Assembly (NCBI RefSeq): GCF_005503015.1
Contig: NZ_SCOL01000001.1
Span: 1,860,001-1,924,000 of the forward strand
Source: Bacillus sp. E(2018)
Lineage (GTDB): Bacteria > Bacillota > Bacilli > Bacillales > Fictibacillaceae
Direction of reading: 5' to 3'
Length of the DNA stretch: 64,000 nucleotides
The translations under genes were made by a program, and so were the position numbers. Below the pieces are notes generated by a model. It was not told where the DNA came from, did no database searches, and saw nothing but the letters and a program-made list of their open reading frames with translations. This document shows, in pieces, positions 8,173 to 16,176 of the stretch. Every line of letters starts with the position of its first letter. Within the stretch, counting starts at the first letter, position 1.

Positions 8173-8203
8173 CGTTCCATCCTCCATTTCATAAAAAAGG
8201 CAA

Positions 8204-8246
8204 CAAAAAAGAAGCCTGCGGAAGAGGAACTCTTCTCGCGGCTTCT
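8204..8246 (-). terminator. Riboswitch-controlled terminator of the kdp leader
   Basis: On the minus strand an extended GC-rich hairpin (arms 8230-8246 and 8210-8226, AGAAGCC...GGCTTCT) is followed by TTTTTTG. GGCAACAAA at the 3' end of the first aptamer (about 8280-8288) can pair with TTTGTTGCC (about 8199-8207) overlapping the U-tract, giving an antiterminator alternative. This is the expression platform expected for an OFF switch. Confidence 0.75.
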
Positions 8247-8282
8247 ACACATACTTGAATAAGCGTGTGAATACACGAAATT

Positions 8283-8430
8283 TGTTGCCTCTCTCTGTAC
8301 GCTTACGGAGTTAGCTGACGGATTCGGGCTTGAGAGTAGCCCTACTCGATCTCTCGAGATTCACCCCATGCAGACACGATGGACTGCGGTTGGTTCCCCC
8401 GCTTCCTATGGGTAGGAATTAAGCGATAAA
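8283..8430 (-). promoter_or_regulatory. ydaO-type c-di-AMP riboswitch, promoter-distal copy
   Basis: On the minus strand the region contains the conserved ydaO/yuaA elements in order: ATCGCTTAATTCC, GGGGGAACCAA, TGGGGTGAATC, and CCGTCAGCTAACTCCGTAAG near the 3' end. The class binds cyclic di-AMP and usually switches genes off when the ligand is abundant; it commonly controls potassium uptake and cell-wall genes. It is followed by a terminator and the kdp operon. Boundaries are approximate. Confidence 0.88.
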
Positions 8431-8491
8431 GACGCATGATATAATAATCATAATTTGTAAAGTTGTATTATTTCTCTTTTTTAATGTTCAC

Positions 8492-8636
8492 CTTCCCTCT
8501 CCTACCACGCTTACGAAGTTAGCTGACGGGTTCGGACGGCAGAAGTCGCCCGACTTAAGTAAGTTTCACCCCAGGCAGTGAAGAACTGCCGATGGTTCCT
8601 CCGTTCCAATTCAGGATTCAGCGGTCATGGAAAAAA
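8492..8636 (-). promoter_or_regulatory. ydaO-type c-di-AMP riboswitch, promoter-proximal copy
   Basis: A second complete aptamer upstream of the first. The minus strand reads ACCGCTGAATCC, GGAGGAACCAT, TGGGGTGAAAC and CCGTCAGCTAACTTCGTAAG. No terminator follows it before the next aptamer, so both probably act through the single downstream terminator. Tandem arrangements may steepen or widen the response. Confidence 0.88.
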
Positions 8637-8659
8637 TTTAAAGTTTTACGATAAGCAAT

Positions 8660-8688
8660 ATATTACTCCTGGTTTCGTTTGTTGTAAA
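8660..8688 (-). promoter_or_regulatory. Promoter of the kdp operon leader
   Basis: The minus strand shows TTTACA (8683-8688), exactly 17 bp, then TAATAT (8660-8665). Transcription would begin near 8652, about 16 nt before the first aptamer, giving a leader of about 480 nt. The flanking 8690-8890 is very AT-rich and I see no gene in it. Confidence 0.6.
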
Positions 8689-8891
8689 CGAAGTAAAAAC
8701 CCCAAAATTTTATTGTTTCGTTAGAAAACATACAAAAAACAGCTGATTTTTTAATAATAAATAAACAAAGCAATAAATTTCTAATTATTTCTTTCATTTA
8801 CGTTATTTTTCAAAGAAAAAAATAGTTTTAATATTCTTTTAATTCAGAGTGATAATTATAAAGTTTTAACTTCAAATCAAAAAAACTTCAT

Positions 8892-8923
8892 AAAAAAAAC
8901 TAAGCAAATATATCTTTGCTTAG
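8892..8923 (-). terminator. Intrinsic terminator after the 82-residue membrane gene
   Basis: CTAAGCAAA (8915-8923 on the minus strand) pairs with TTTGCTTAG (8900-8908) around a 6-nt loop and is followed by eight T residues. It separates the MFS unit from the kdp promoter. Confidence 0.85.
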
Positions 8924-8928
8924 CATTG

Positions 8929-9177
8929 TTAAAAAGATCTAAAATCCAATCTCTGTCTTTTTGTCCAGAGCCATACGCCTGTAAAAAGATGAATAGCAAA
9001 TACCACGAAGACAGCTCCATAACTTTCTGTAACCCAGCTTACAAACCAAATAATCGGTAGAGCTAAAAACAGGTTTACAAGCATTAAAACCCATGAAGTT
9101 CTTGCAATTGCTACAAAGAAAAGAATGATTGGTAAGATTAAAAAGATCCAGAATAGTACGTTTTGAAATGTTGCCAT
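8929..9177 (-). CDS. Small membrane protein, three predicted helices
   Basis: An 82-residue hydrophobic protein with segments near 5-24 (VLFWIFLILPIILFFVAIA), 27-46 and 52-72, and a basic end (KRQRLDFRSF). The ATG at 9177 is chosen because GGAGGGGAAGTC immediately precedes it; the in-frame ATG at 9198 has no site. It follows the MFS exporter gene in the same direction with a 51-bp gap and shares its terminator, so the two are probably co-transcribed. No family recognised. Confidence 0.65.
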   Translation of the reverse strand: MATFQNVLFWIFLILPIILFFVAIARTSWVLMLVNLFLALPIIWFVSWVTESYGAVFVVFAIHLFTGVWLWTKRQRLDFRSF

Positions 9178-9228
9178 GACTTCCCCTCCGCTTTTCATTA
9201 TAAAAGGGCTTCGTCATAATCTCCACCT

Positions 9229-10512
9229 TTAAACTGGTACTTTTTCTAATTGCAGCTCTTTTTTAATTTCTTCTTCATCCTTATCATACTTAGGTAGAGT
9301 TATCATGTAGAAAAGTCCAACCACAATCAGACATCCTCCAACTACACAAAATAGCATTTCCACAGTTAAGATTTTCGGGAAAAGCACTGCGATTAAACCA
9401 AGAGTCATCGTATGAGACAACATATTGATCGGGGAGATCCATCCCTGGACACGTCCCATCATTTTAGAGTCTACGATTTTTGGTAACCATCCTCCGATGC
9501 CAATATTAATTAATGGAATGCTAAACCCGGCCAATCCCGTCAGAACAAAGAATGACCATACATTTGATGCGATTGCACATAAACCAAGAGATAACCCACT
9601 AACGAATAGACCGAGAACTATCGCATACGAAAGTCTAATCTTTTTAGCGAGCATTGAACATAAAACACTGCCTGACAGTATAGATACACCAAACACAACA
9701 CCCATCCACATCATCATTTGTTCATAATTATCAGGTGCTAGTTTGTATTTCATGATAAATGCCGGCATAACTGACAATCCACCATTTACTATGCCAAACA
9801 AGAAAAAACCAAAGATTAATGAGAGCAAAAGTTTAGATTGTTTAATATAAAGAAAGCCTGCTACAAAATCCTTCCATACCATCGTGACTCGGATATCTTT
9901 AAACGTGTGTTGTCCGTTTGGGAGACGAACATCTTCATTTACTTTCATACTCAAAATTAGCAATGCTGAAATAATATATGTAACAAGATCAAATGCAATG
10001 GCTCCTTGTATTCCTACACTCCAATAAATAAAAATAGCAATCATGTTACCAAAAAGCATAAACAAACTACCTACCATTTGATTTAAACCAGCTGCAATTG
10101 CGTATTCCTCTTTTGAAAGTACCCCCTGTACCATTGCTTGGTCAGCTGGATGAAAGAATTTCCCCACTGCACTCCTTAAGAATAGAATCACAAAGATCAG
10201 AGGCATCCAATCCAGCCAAATCGCACCCATCAACAAGAGGCACAACACTGCGCAAATCCAATCACAATAGAGGGCGATCTTCTGACGATCCATACGATCA
10301 GCTAACACTCCTACAAGAAAGAAAACAGCTAGTGTTGGTAGAGAATACATCAATTCGGCAAGGGTTGCATAAAACGGCTGTTCACCGAACTTATCTAGCA
10401 AATAAAACATAAAAGCTGTAACACCAATGATACTTCCCATCATTGAAGTAAAACCAGCAAAAAACAACTTTCTGAAGTTTTTATTCTGAAACACTTTCAG
10501 AAATTCCTTCAC
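9229..10512 (-). CDS. MFS transporter, EntS/multidrug-exporter type
   Basis: A 427-residue major facilitator protein with twelve hydrophobic segments. The loop-2 motif appears as GVLADRMDRQKIAL at about 63-76, placing it in the exporter branch often annotated as enterobactin-exporter-like MFS_3. The start is GTG with GGAGG seven bases upstream. The product ends with a charged cytoplasmic tail (KYDKDEEEIKKEL). There is no adjacent biosynthetic cluster or regulator, so the substrate is unknown; drug or metabolite efflux by proton antiport is the family role. Confidence 0.88.
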   Translation of the reverse strand: MKEFLKVFQNKNFRKLFFAGFTSMMGSIIGVTAFMFYLLDKFGEQPFYATLAELMYSLPTLAVFFLVGVLADRMDRQKIALYCDWICAVLCLLLMGAIWLDWMPLIFVILFLRSAVGKFFHPADQAMVQGVLSKEEYAIAAGLNQMVGSLFMLFGNMIAIFIYWSVGIQGAIAFDLVTYIISALLILSMKVNEDVRLPNGQHTFKDIRVTMVWKDFVAGFLYIKQSKLLLSLIFGFFLFGIVNGGLSVMPAFIMKYKLAPDNYEQMMMWMGVVFGVSILSGSVLCSMLAKKIRLSYAIVLGLFVSGLSLGLCAIASNVWSFFVLTGLAGFSIPLINIGIGGWLPKIVDSKMMGRVQGWISPINMLSHTMTLGLIAVLFPKILTVEMLFCVVGGCLIVVGLFYMITLPKYDKDEEEIKKELQLEKVPV

Positions 10513-10755
10513 ATCAAGACCTCCATTTTACATAATTAACCACTTAATCATTTTCCACCTAATTCCATTCATTGTAAATGTATTTTTATAGCTTTTCATA
10601 TGAGGGATTATGCATATTCTCTCTATTGATAACGGTGAAATATGATCATACTTTGAATAAAAGCGATGCTACGATATAGTAAATTTTTTTAAAGGTTGAA
10701 CTTTATGCTTTATGACGATACTCTAGACAGAGAGCATAATAGAGAGGATACTGAC

Positions 10756-11940
10756 ATGATTCATTTATTTTCACACAATGATTTAGACGGAAAATCGTGC
10801 GGTTATTTAGCACAACTAGCATTTGGAGACAATTGTAAAATTTCGTATTGTTCACACGGAACGATTAACGATCGTGTAGAGATGCTGCTCGATAATCCGA
10901 AAGAGAGAAAAACAGAAATTATCATTACCGATATTGCGGTCAATGAAGAATTAATGATGAGGCTTGATGAACGCTCGAATGCTGGCGGAAAAGTTAAGCT
11001 GATCGATCACCATGCAACGGCGCTACATTTCAATGGCTTTGACTGGGGACATGTTCAAGTTCGTTATGATGATGACCGTTTAACATGTGCCACATCCCTT
11101 TTCTACGAATATTTGATCGAGAACAATAAGCTTAAACCAACAGGTGCACTCAATGAATATGTAGAGCTTGTCCGTTTATATGATACGTGGGAATGGTTTG
11201 ATAAGAAGGTTGAAGCTAAGCGTTTGAACGACTTATTCTTTATCCTTCCTCCTGATAAATTTGAAGATCAGATCATGGATCGTTTAAAAGGTGATTCTTT
11301 TCAGTTCTCAGAAACAGAAACAACGATTCTCGATCTAGAAGAAGAAAACATCGCAGATTACATCAAAAAGAAACAACGTCAGATGGTCGAAATCTGGGAT
11401 ACTTGGTCTTTAGGCGAGGGATCTGAAGAGAAAACGTATAAGATTGGGATTCTACATGCTGAACGCTATCACTCTGAGCTTGGAAACGAGATCAATCGTG
11501 AAAATCCTCATTTAGACTTGATCGTGATCCTAAATATCTCAAACAAACGAATCGGTCTTCGTACCATTCATGACGAAGTGGATTGCTCCATTTATGCGAA
11601 GCAGTATGGTGGCGGCGGGCACCCTAAAGCTTCTGGTGGAAACATGACTTCTGAAGCATTTGAAAAGTTTGTTGTTGCAGCATTCCATGAACAGCCTAGA
11701 CGAATCGATGCACCAAAGAACGAGCACAACGTGAAGGAAAATCCTGATGGCAGCTTATATGTGAACAATCACCGTGAAGTATCGAAGATTTATTCTGAAG
11801 ATAACCAAACATGGGTGATCACTCATAAGACTCATCCAGTTGAAGAAACATTTGAAAGCTATCAAGATGCGGAAAATTACGTCAAGCGCCACTTTGAGGG
11901 TTGGCTGATGCGTGATGATGAAGCAAATAACAATAACTAA
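10756..11940 (+). CDS. nrnB: Oligoribonuclease NrnB, DHH/DHHA1 family
   Basis: NrnB (YngD in B. subtilis) degrades oligoribonucleotides a few nucleotides long to mononucleotides in the cytoplasm and can act on 3',5'-linked pAp-type products. The DHH domain is at about 1-150, with SHNDLDGKSCGY near 6-17 and DHHAT near 85-89 binding Mn2+. The DHHA1 domain has the substrate-binding GGGGHPKASGG near 283-293. The ATG at 10756 is used (394 aa) because GAGAGG precedes it by eight bases; an upstream TTG at 10696 lacks a site. It is monocistronic and followed by its own terminator. Confidence 0.93.
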   Translation: MIHLFSHNDLDGKSCGYLAQLAFGDNCKISYCSHGTINDRVEMLLDNPKERKTEIIITDIAVNEELMMRLDERSNAGGKVKLIDHHATALHFNGFDWGHVQVRYDDDRLTCATSLFYEYLIENNKLKPTGALNEYVELVRLYDTWEWFDKKVEAKRLNDLFFILPPDKFEDQIMDRLKGDSFQFSETETTILDLEEENIADYIKKKQRQMVEIWDTWSLGEGSEEKTYKIGILHAERYHSELGNEINRENPHLDLIVILNISNKRIGLRTIHDEVDCSIYAKQYGGGGHPKASGGNMTSEAFEKFVVAAFHEQPRRIDAPKNEHNVKENPDGSLYVNNHREVSKIYSEDNQTWVITHKTHPVEETFESYQDAENYVKRHFEGWLMRDDEANNNN

Positions 11941-11947
11941 CCTTTAT

Positions 11948-11976
11948 ACCTTGGCTTTTACAGCCAAGGTATTTTT
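11948..11976 (+). terminator. Intrinsic terminator of nrnB
   Basis: ACCTTGGCT (11948-11956) and AGCCAAGGT (11962-11970) form a 9-bp stem with a 5-nt loop, followed by ATTTTTATTT. Confidence 0.9.
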
Positions 11977-12046
11977 ATTTACATACCGCGTTCACATTGA
12001 CACCGAAAACCTAGAGTACTGCCCTCCTGTAAAGGAGTCTTGTTAA

Positions 12047-12084
12047 GAAAAAAAGACGCTTAGAATAACTCTAAGCGTCTTTTC
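12047..12084 (-). terminator. Bidirectional terminator between nrnB and ohrR
   Basis: AGACGCTTAGA (12054-12064) and TCTAAGCGTCT (12070-12080) make an 11-bp stem. The minus strand has seven T after it and the plus strand TTTTCTTC, so it mainly ends ohrR and may also stop read-through from the left. Confidence 0.88.
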
Positions 12085-12089
12085 TTCTA

Positions 12090-12530
12090 TCATTTGGATT
12101 GATTCTGCAACTGCTCTAACATACTTGTCAACGTTTCATTCAATGTTGAGAGTTCCTCTTTCCCCATCGGAATATTTTCAACAAGCTGATTTGGAATACA
12201 CTCTGCTTTTTCTTTTAAAGCATTTCCTTTTTCCGTTACAGACACGATCACACTTCGCTCATCTTGTTCTGATCTTTTTCTCTCAACGAGACCATTCATC
12301 TCCATGCGCTTTAACATGGGAGTAAGGGTCCCTGAATCTAAAAATAATCTTTGCCCTAATTCTTTTACAGATAATGAATGTTTTTCCCATAAAAGAAGCA
12401 AAACTAAGTATTGTGGATATGTGACGTTGAGTTCTTTTAACAACTCTCGATAAAGCTTTATGATCTCACGTTCCGCTGTATAAATTTTAAAACATATTTG
12501 ATTTTCTAATTTTAAGGTTTCACTTTTCAT
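12090..12530 (-). CDS. ohrR: MarR-family organic-peroxide sensor OhrR
   Basis: OhrR represses the organic hydroperoxide resistance gene and is released from DNA when its N-terminal reactive Cys is oxidised. The protein is 146 residues; LENQICFKIY carries the conserved Cys (residue 13), TYPQYLVLLLLWE and LDSGTLTPMLKRME are the helix-turn-helix region, and RSEQDERSVIVSVTEKG is the wing. With a single Cys it fits the one-Cys B. subtilis type. The ATG at 12530 follows AAAGGAAACATC. It is divergent from ohrA, with operators in the shared 157-bp region. Confidence 0.95.
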   Translation of the reverse strand: MKSETLKLENQICFKIYTAEREIIKLYRELLKELNVTYPQYLVLLLLWEKHSLSVKELGQRLFLDSGTLTPMLKRMEMNGLVERKRSEQDERSVIVSVTEKGNALKEKAECIPNQLVENIPMGKEELSTLNETLTSMLEQLQNQSK

Positions 12531-12569
12531 GATGTTTCCTTTCTTTTTGTAAAGGGTACTTGCATTATA

Positions 12570-12600
12570 ACACAATTTAGTTTTACACAATTAAATTGTT
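12570..12600. promoter_or_regulatory. OhrR operator, ohrR-proximal
   Basis: ACAATTAAATTGT (12587-12599) is a perfect inverted repeat of the type bound by OhrR, preceded by a further ACACAATTTAG element. It abuts the ohrA -35 and lies just upstream of the ohrR start, so it can control both genes. Confidence 0.7.
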
Positions 12601-12628
12601 TGACTCTACAAAAAGGATACGTTATGAT
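12600..12628 (+). promoter_or_regulatory. ohrA promoter
   Basis: TTGACT (12600-12605), a 17-bp spacer and TATGAT (12623-12628) form a sigma-A promoter directly next to the OhrR inverted repeat. Confidence 0.65.
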
Positions 12629-12648
12629 GGTTACGAGTTATTCAGTTG

Positions 12649-12673
12649 TACACAATTTAATTTTACACAAACA
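12649..12673. promoter_or_regulatory. Second OhrR-like site, ohrA-proximal
   Basis: TACACAATTTAATTTTACAC around 12649-12667 repeats, in the same orientation, the sequence ACACAATTTAGTTTTACAC upstream of the first operator. It lies downstream of the ohrA promoter, where a bound repressor would block elongation. Confidence 0.5.
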
Positions 12674-12687
12674 AAGGAGTGTTTTAA

Positions 12688-13110
12688 ATGGAAGCATTAT
12701 ACACAGCAAAAGCAACAGCTGAAGGTGGAAGAGCAGGTACGGTTAAGAGTGATAATGGTGTTTTAAATCATGAATTAGCTATGCCAAAAGCGCTTGGTGG
12801 ATCAGGAAGCGAGAACGCAACAAACCCTGAGCAACTATTTGCAGCAGGATATGCAGCTTGCTTTGATTCAGCACTAAACTTAGTTGCACGTCAAAGCAAA
12901 AAACGAATTGAATCAAAAGTGACGGCTGAAGTTTCTATAGGGAAAGATACCGATGGCGGGTTTAAGCTTGCTGTAGTTCTAAACGTTGGGGTTAATGGAG
13001 TATCACAAGAAGAAGCTGAGGAATTAGTAAAGACTGCTCACGGTGTTTGTCCTTATTCTAAAGCAACAAGCGGTAACATTGACGTTGAATTAAAAACTGA
13101 ACTTTTATAA
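12688..13110 (+). CDS. ohrA: Organic hydroperoxide reductase Ohr
   Basis: Ohr is a cytoplasmic thiol peroxidase of the OsmC superfamily that reduces organic hydroperoxides. The 140-residue protein has the usual two catalytic Cys in AAGYAACFDSA (about 52-62) and HGVCPYSKA (about 115-123), as well as NPEQLFAAG. The ATG follows AAAGGAGTG. It is divergent from its regulator ohrR and has its own terminator. Family members of 135-145 residues are normal. Confidence 0.96.
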   Translation: MEALYTAKATAEGGRAGTVKSDNGVLNHELAMPKALGGSGSENATNPEQLFAAGYAACFDSALNLVARQSKKRIESKVTAEVSIGKDTDGGFKLAVVLNVGVNGVSQEEAEELVKTAHGVCPYSKATSGNIDVELKTELL

Positions 13111-13120
13111 AGAAAGACTA

Positions 13121-13149
13121 AAAGGGCCAATACGAATGGCCCTTTTTTT
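13121..13149 (+). terminator. Intrinsic terminator of ohrA
   Basis: GGGCCA (13124-13129) and TGGCCC (13137-13142) form the stem, preceded by AAA and followed by seven T. Confidence 0.88.
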
Positions 13150-13329
13150 AATTTGTATCCTCACTTTTTACCCCTTTTCACTTCTTAGGGCCGTATTACC
13201 TCCTAATTTCTTTTTTAAAAAAATTCTTTGTTCCTATATCTAATCAAAATAAGTAGTCGTATAATTATTCATAAATAAATAATTATTCAGAAATGAATAG
13301 CTTATTCTGTTGCCAAGGGACTGATTATC

Positions 13330-14706
13330 TTGATTCAATCAAAAGATTGGAATGAAAATGAACAGATTCTTCATTCTTTAAAAGACGACATATTAGTAAC
13401 TAATGTAGAAGGTATTATTCTTAAGGTGAGTGAGGCTACAGGAAAGATTTACGGAGTTGAATCAGACAGCTTGATAGGAAAATCTGTATATGATTTAGAA
13501 GCTCAAGGGTTATTCACACCGATTCTCACACCAATGGTTGTAAAAGAAAATAAAAAAATCACGTTTGTACAAACAACAAATAAAGGAAAAAAACTGCTTG
13601 TTACAGGGATTCCTGTATATAACGAACAAGGCGAACTATATAGAATTGTGAGCTATTCACACGACATTACAGAACTCGCTCAATATAAAGAGTTTTTGTT
13701 TGCTATGGAAGAAGAGATGCAACGCGTAAAAACAGAGCTAGGTCTATTAAGAAGCAAACAACTTCATGATGCTGGAATCATCGCTAAAAGTGAAGATATG
13801 AAAAAAGCAGTTTCAACAGCACTTCAGTTGTCTGAAGTAGATGTGAATGCACTCATCTTAGGAGAATCTGGTGTCGGGAAATCATTGTTAGCTAAATTTA
13901 TCCACAATCGAAGTCATCGTTCAAAAGGGCCATTTATTGAGGTTAACTGTGGTGCTATTCCAGATTCATTATTTGAAGCAGAATTATTCGGTTATGAACC
14001 TGGCGCTTTTACAGGTGCGCATCAAAAAGGGAAAGTCGGCCTTATTGAACTATCGAACGGAGGCACACTTTTTTTAGATGAGATCGGTGAACTTCCCCTT
14101 CAGCACCAAGTTAAGGTTTTAAAAGTCATACAAGAAAAACAGTTTTATCGTGTTGGAGGAACGAAACCAATCAAAGTAGATTTCCGTTTGATCTCAGCTA
14201 CGAACAAAGATCTGCAGAAGGCGATCCATGAGAAACAGTTTCGCGAAGATCTCTATTTTCGTTTAAACGTAGTACCTGTAACGATTCCCCCACTCAGGAA
14301 GAGAACCGAAGATATCGTACCACTTATACATATGCTCTTACAGCAATTCGAAGAAAAATATAACAAGAATAAAAGATTAGATGAAGCTGTCATTCATCAT
14401 CTTCTGCATTATGAATGGAGAGGAAATGTACGGGAACTGATCAACATCATGGAACGATTAGTGGTACTCTCTCCTACCACTCTTATTACGGACGAGCACC
14501 TTCCGGATCATGTAAAAGAAGGTGCATCAATTCCCTCTCCGTCTATTCATACCGAACAAACACTTAAACAGATGTTGGATGATAGAGAGAAACAGATTTT
14601 ATTAGCAGCTAGAAAGAAATATAGAACGACCATACGGATGGCAGAAGCACTCGGCACTAGTCAGCCTTCAATCGTAAGAAAAATGAAAAAATATCAGATA
14701 ATTTAG
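13330..14706 (+). CDS. Sigma-54-dependent transcriptional activator, PAS sensor
   Basis: A 458-residue enhancer-binding protein that activates sigma-54 RNA polymerase by ATP hydrolysis. The order is a PAS sensor (about 10-115), the AAA+ domain (about 145-380) with Walker A GESGVGKS, the sigma-54 contact loop GAFTGA, Walker B GGTLFLDEIGELP and the R-finger region WRGNVREL, and a C-terminal TyrR/Fis-like helix-turn-helix (TIRMAEALGTSQPSIVRKM). The start is TTG, with AAGGGAC about nine bases before. Its probable target is the -24/-12 promoter immediately downstream. The PAS ligand is unknown; a link to amino-acid catabolism is inferred from the aminotransferase and symporter next door, as with RocR- and BkdR-type regulators. 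Confidence 0.92.
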   Translation: MIQSKDWNENEQILHSLKDDILVTNVEGIILKVSEATGKIYGVESDSLIGKSVYDLEAQGLFTPILTPMVVKENKKITFVQTTNKGKKLLVTGIPVYNEQGELYRIVSYSHDITELAQYKEFLFAMEEEMQRVKTELGLLRSKQLHDAGIIAKSEDMKKAVSTALQLSEVDVNALILGESGVGKSLLAKFIHNRSHRSKGPFIEVNCGAIPDSLFEAELFGYEPGAFTGAHQKGKVGLIELSNGGTLFLDEIGELPLQHQVKVLKVIQEKQFYRVGGTKPIKVDFRLISATNKDLQKAIHEKQFREDLYFRLNVVPVTIPPLRKRTEDIVPLIHMLLQQFEEKYNKNKRLDEAVIHHLLHYEWRGNVRELINIMERLVVLSPTTLITDEHLPDHVKEGASIPSPSIHTEQTLKQMLDDREKQILLAARKKYRTTIRMAEALGTSQPSIVRKMKKYQII

Positions 14707-14710
14707 TTTT

Positions 14711-14727
14711 TTGGCATGATCCTTGCA
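14711..14727 (+). promoter_or_regulatory. Sigma-54 (-24/-12) promoter
   Basis: TTGGCAT-N5-TTGCA has the essential GG (14713-14714) and GC (14725-14726) at the required spacing. It lies five bases after the activator gene and about 65 bp before the aminotransferase start, so it should drive the aminotransferase-symporter pair. Confidence 0.85.
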
Positions 14728-14790
14728 TGGATATTCTATATAGAAATTATTTATACAACATGAGTATGGAATATCTAGGAGGTAATACAC

Positions 14791-16134
14791 GTGTCAATAA
14801 ACAACTGGAGCAACCTTGTTAGCGAAATGCCAAACCTATTAGCGCCAAGTATGGCAAAAGATCATCCGAACCTACCCGTCGTAAAAGCAGAGGGCTGCTA
14901 CTATTATGGATTGGATGGAAAGCAATATCTTGATTTCACTTCTGGTATCGCAACGGCAAATACCGGACATCGTCATCCAAAAGTGGTCCAAGCTATCAAA
15001 GATGCAGCAGATCACCTCATGCATGGACCATCTGGAGTCATCATGTATGAGTCAATCTTGAAGCTGTCAAAGGAACTAGCTCTTGTTCTGCCAGGTGATT
15101 TGGATTGTTTCTTTTTCGCCAACAGCGGAACAGAAGCAATTGAAGGGGCTCTGAAACTCGCCAAGCATGTCACAAAAAGACCGTATGTGATTTCTTTTAC
15201 CGGATGCTTTCATGGTCGATCTCTAGGTGCGTTGAGCGTGACAACATCCAAAAGTAAATATCGTAAGTTTCTTCAGCCGAACGGCCTTGCTTATCAAGTT
15301 CCCTATGCAGATGTAAAGAGCGCACCGAGTGGATTAGATCCAGAAAACTATGTCATCGAGAAGCTTGAGAAAGATTTTGAAACACTGTTTAATCATCAAG
15401 TAACACCTGAAGAAGTCGCCTGTATGATTGTAGAACCTGTTCTAGGTGAAGGAGGCTATATCGTTCCACCGAGTGGCTGGCTGAAGAAGATCAGAGAAGT
15501 TTGTGACAGACATGGCATCTTGCTGATTTTCGATGAAGTTCAGACGGGATTCGGAAGAACAGGTGAATGGTTCGCTGCTCAAACGTTCGGAGTTACGCCA
15601 GACATCATGGCTATCGCAAAAGGTATTGCTTCTGGATTGCCACTAAGTGCCACAGTTGCTTCTAAAGAACTCATGCAGCAATGGCCTCTCGGCAGTCACG
15701 GGACAACATTTGGTGGAAATCCGATCGCTTGCGAAGCGGCGCTCGCTACAATTGAAGTCCTAACTAAAGAAAAACTAATCGAAAACTCAAAAAACATGGG
15801 AAATTATGCATGTGCAAAATTGAAAGAACTTCAAGAGCGTACTCCGTTAATCGGGAGCATTCGTTCAGTAGGACTTATGATTGGAATTGAAATTATCGAT
15901 CCTTTTACAGGCAAACCAGATGGTCAAGCACTCATAAATATTCTAGACAAGTGTTTAGAAAAAGGCGTTCTTTTTTATCTTTGCGGTAATCATGGTGAGG
16001 TTATCAGAATGATTCCTCCTCTTACGATCAACCAAGATCAAATCGATCAAGGTCTTGCTGTCCTTGAAGAGTCACTTACAGAGTATTTGGTTGAGGTTCA
16101 TGCTCAATTATCAAATAATTACCAAAACGCGTAA
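14791..16134 (+). CDS. Class III PLP aminotransferase, GABA/omega-amino-acid type
   Basis: A 447-residue PLP enzyme of the class III (omega-aminotransferase) family that moves a terminal amino group to an oxo acid. The visible signature is [17 protein letters not shown] for cofactor phosphate binding, the [12 protein letters not shown]sp motif around 244-255, the Schiff-base Lys in [11 protein letters not shown] around 272, and [10 protein letters not shown]. The GTG start follows AGGAGGTAATACAC. It is controlled by the upstream sigma-54 promoter and followed 42 bp later by a symporter. 4-aminobutyrate, beta-alanine, putrescine or ornithine are possible substrates, and sequence by eye does not decide between them. 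Confidence 0.88.
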   Translation: MSINNWSNLVSEMPNLLAPSMAKDHPNLPVVKAEGCYYYGLDGKQYLDFTSGIATANTGHRHPKVVQAIKDAADHLMHGPSGVIMYESILKLSKELALVLPGDLDCFFFANSGTEAIEGALKLAKHVTKRPYVISFTGCFHGRSLGALSVTTSKSKYRKFLQPNGLAYQVPYADVKSAPSGLDPENYVIEKLEKDFETLFNHQVTPEEVACMIVEPVLGEGGYIVPPSGWLKKIREVCDRHGILLIFDEVQTGFGRTGEWFAAQTFGVTPDIMAIAKGIASGLPLSATVASKELMQQWPLGSHGTTFGGNPIACEAALATIEVLTKEKLIENSKNMGNYACAKLKELQERTPLIGSIRSVGLMIGIEIIDPFTGKPDGQALINILDKCLEKGVLFYLCGNHGEVIRMIPPLTINQDQIDQGLAVLEESLTEYLVEVHAQLSNNYQNA

Positions 16135-16176
16135 ACGCTTAGTTAAAGAATTACACTAAAAAGGAGGTTTTTTATT

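Noticed and set aside
8690..8890. Additional gene or third riboswitch between the kdp promoter and the MFS unit
   Set aside because: The stretch is AT-rich, with no frame above about 30 codons with a start signal and no ydaO motifs.
8939..9226. 95-residue frame overlapping the small membrane gene
   Set aside because: It is a frame shadow. The 8929-9177 frame has the GGAGGGG site and a clean hydrophobic pattern.
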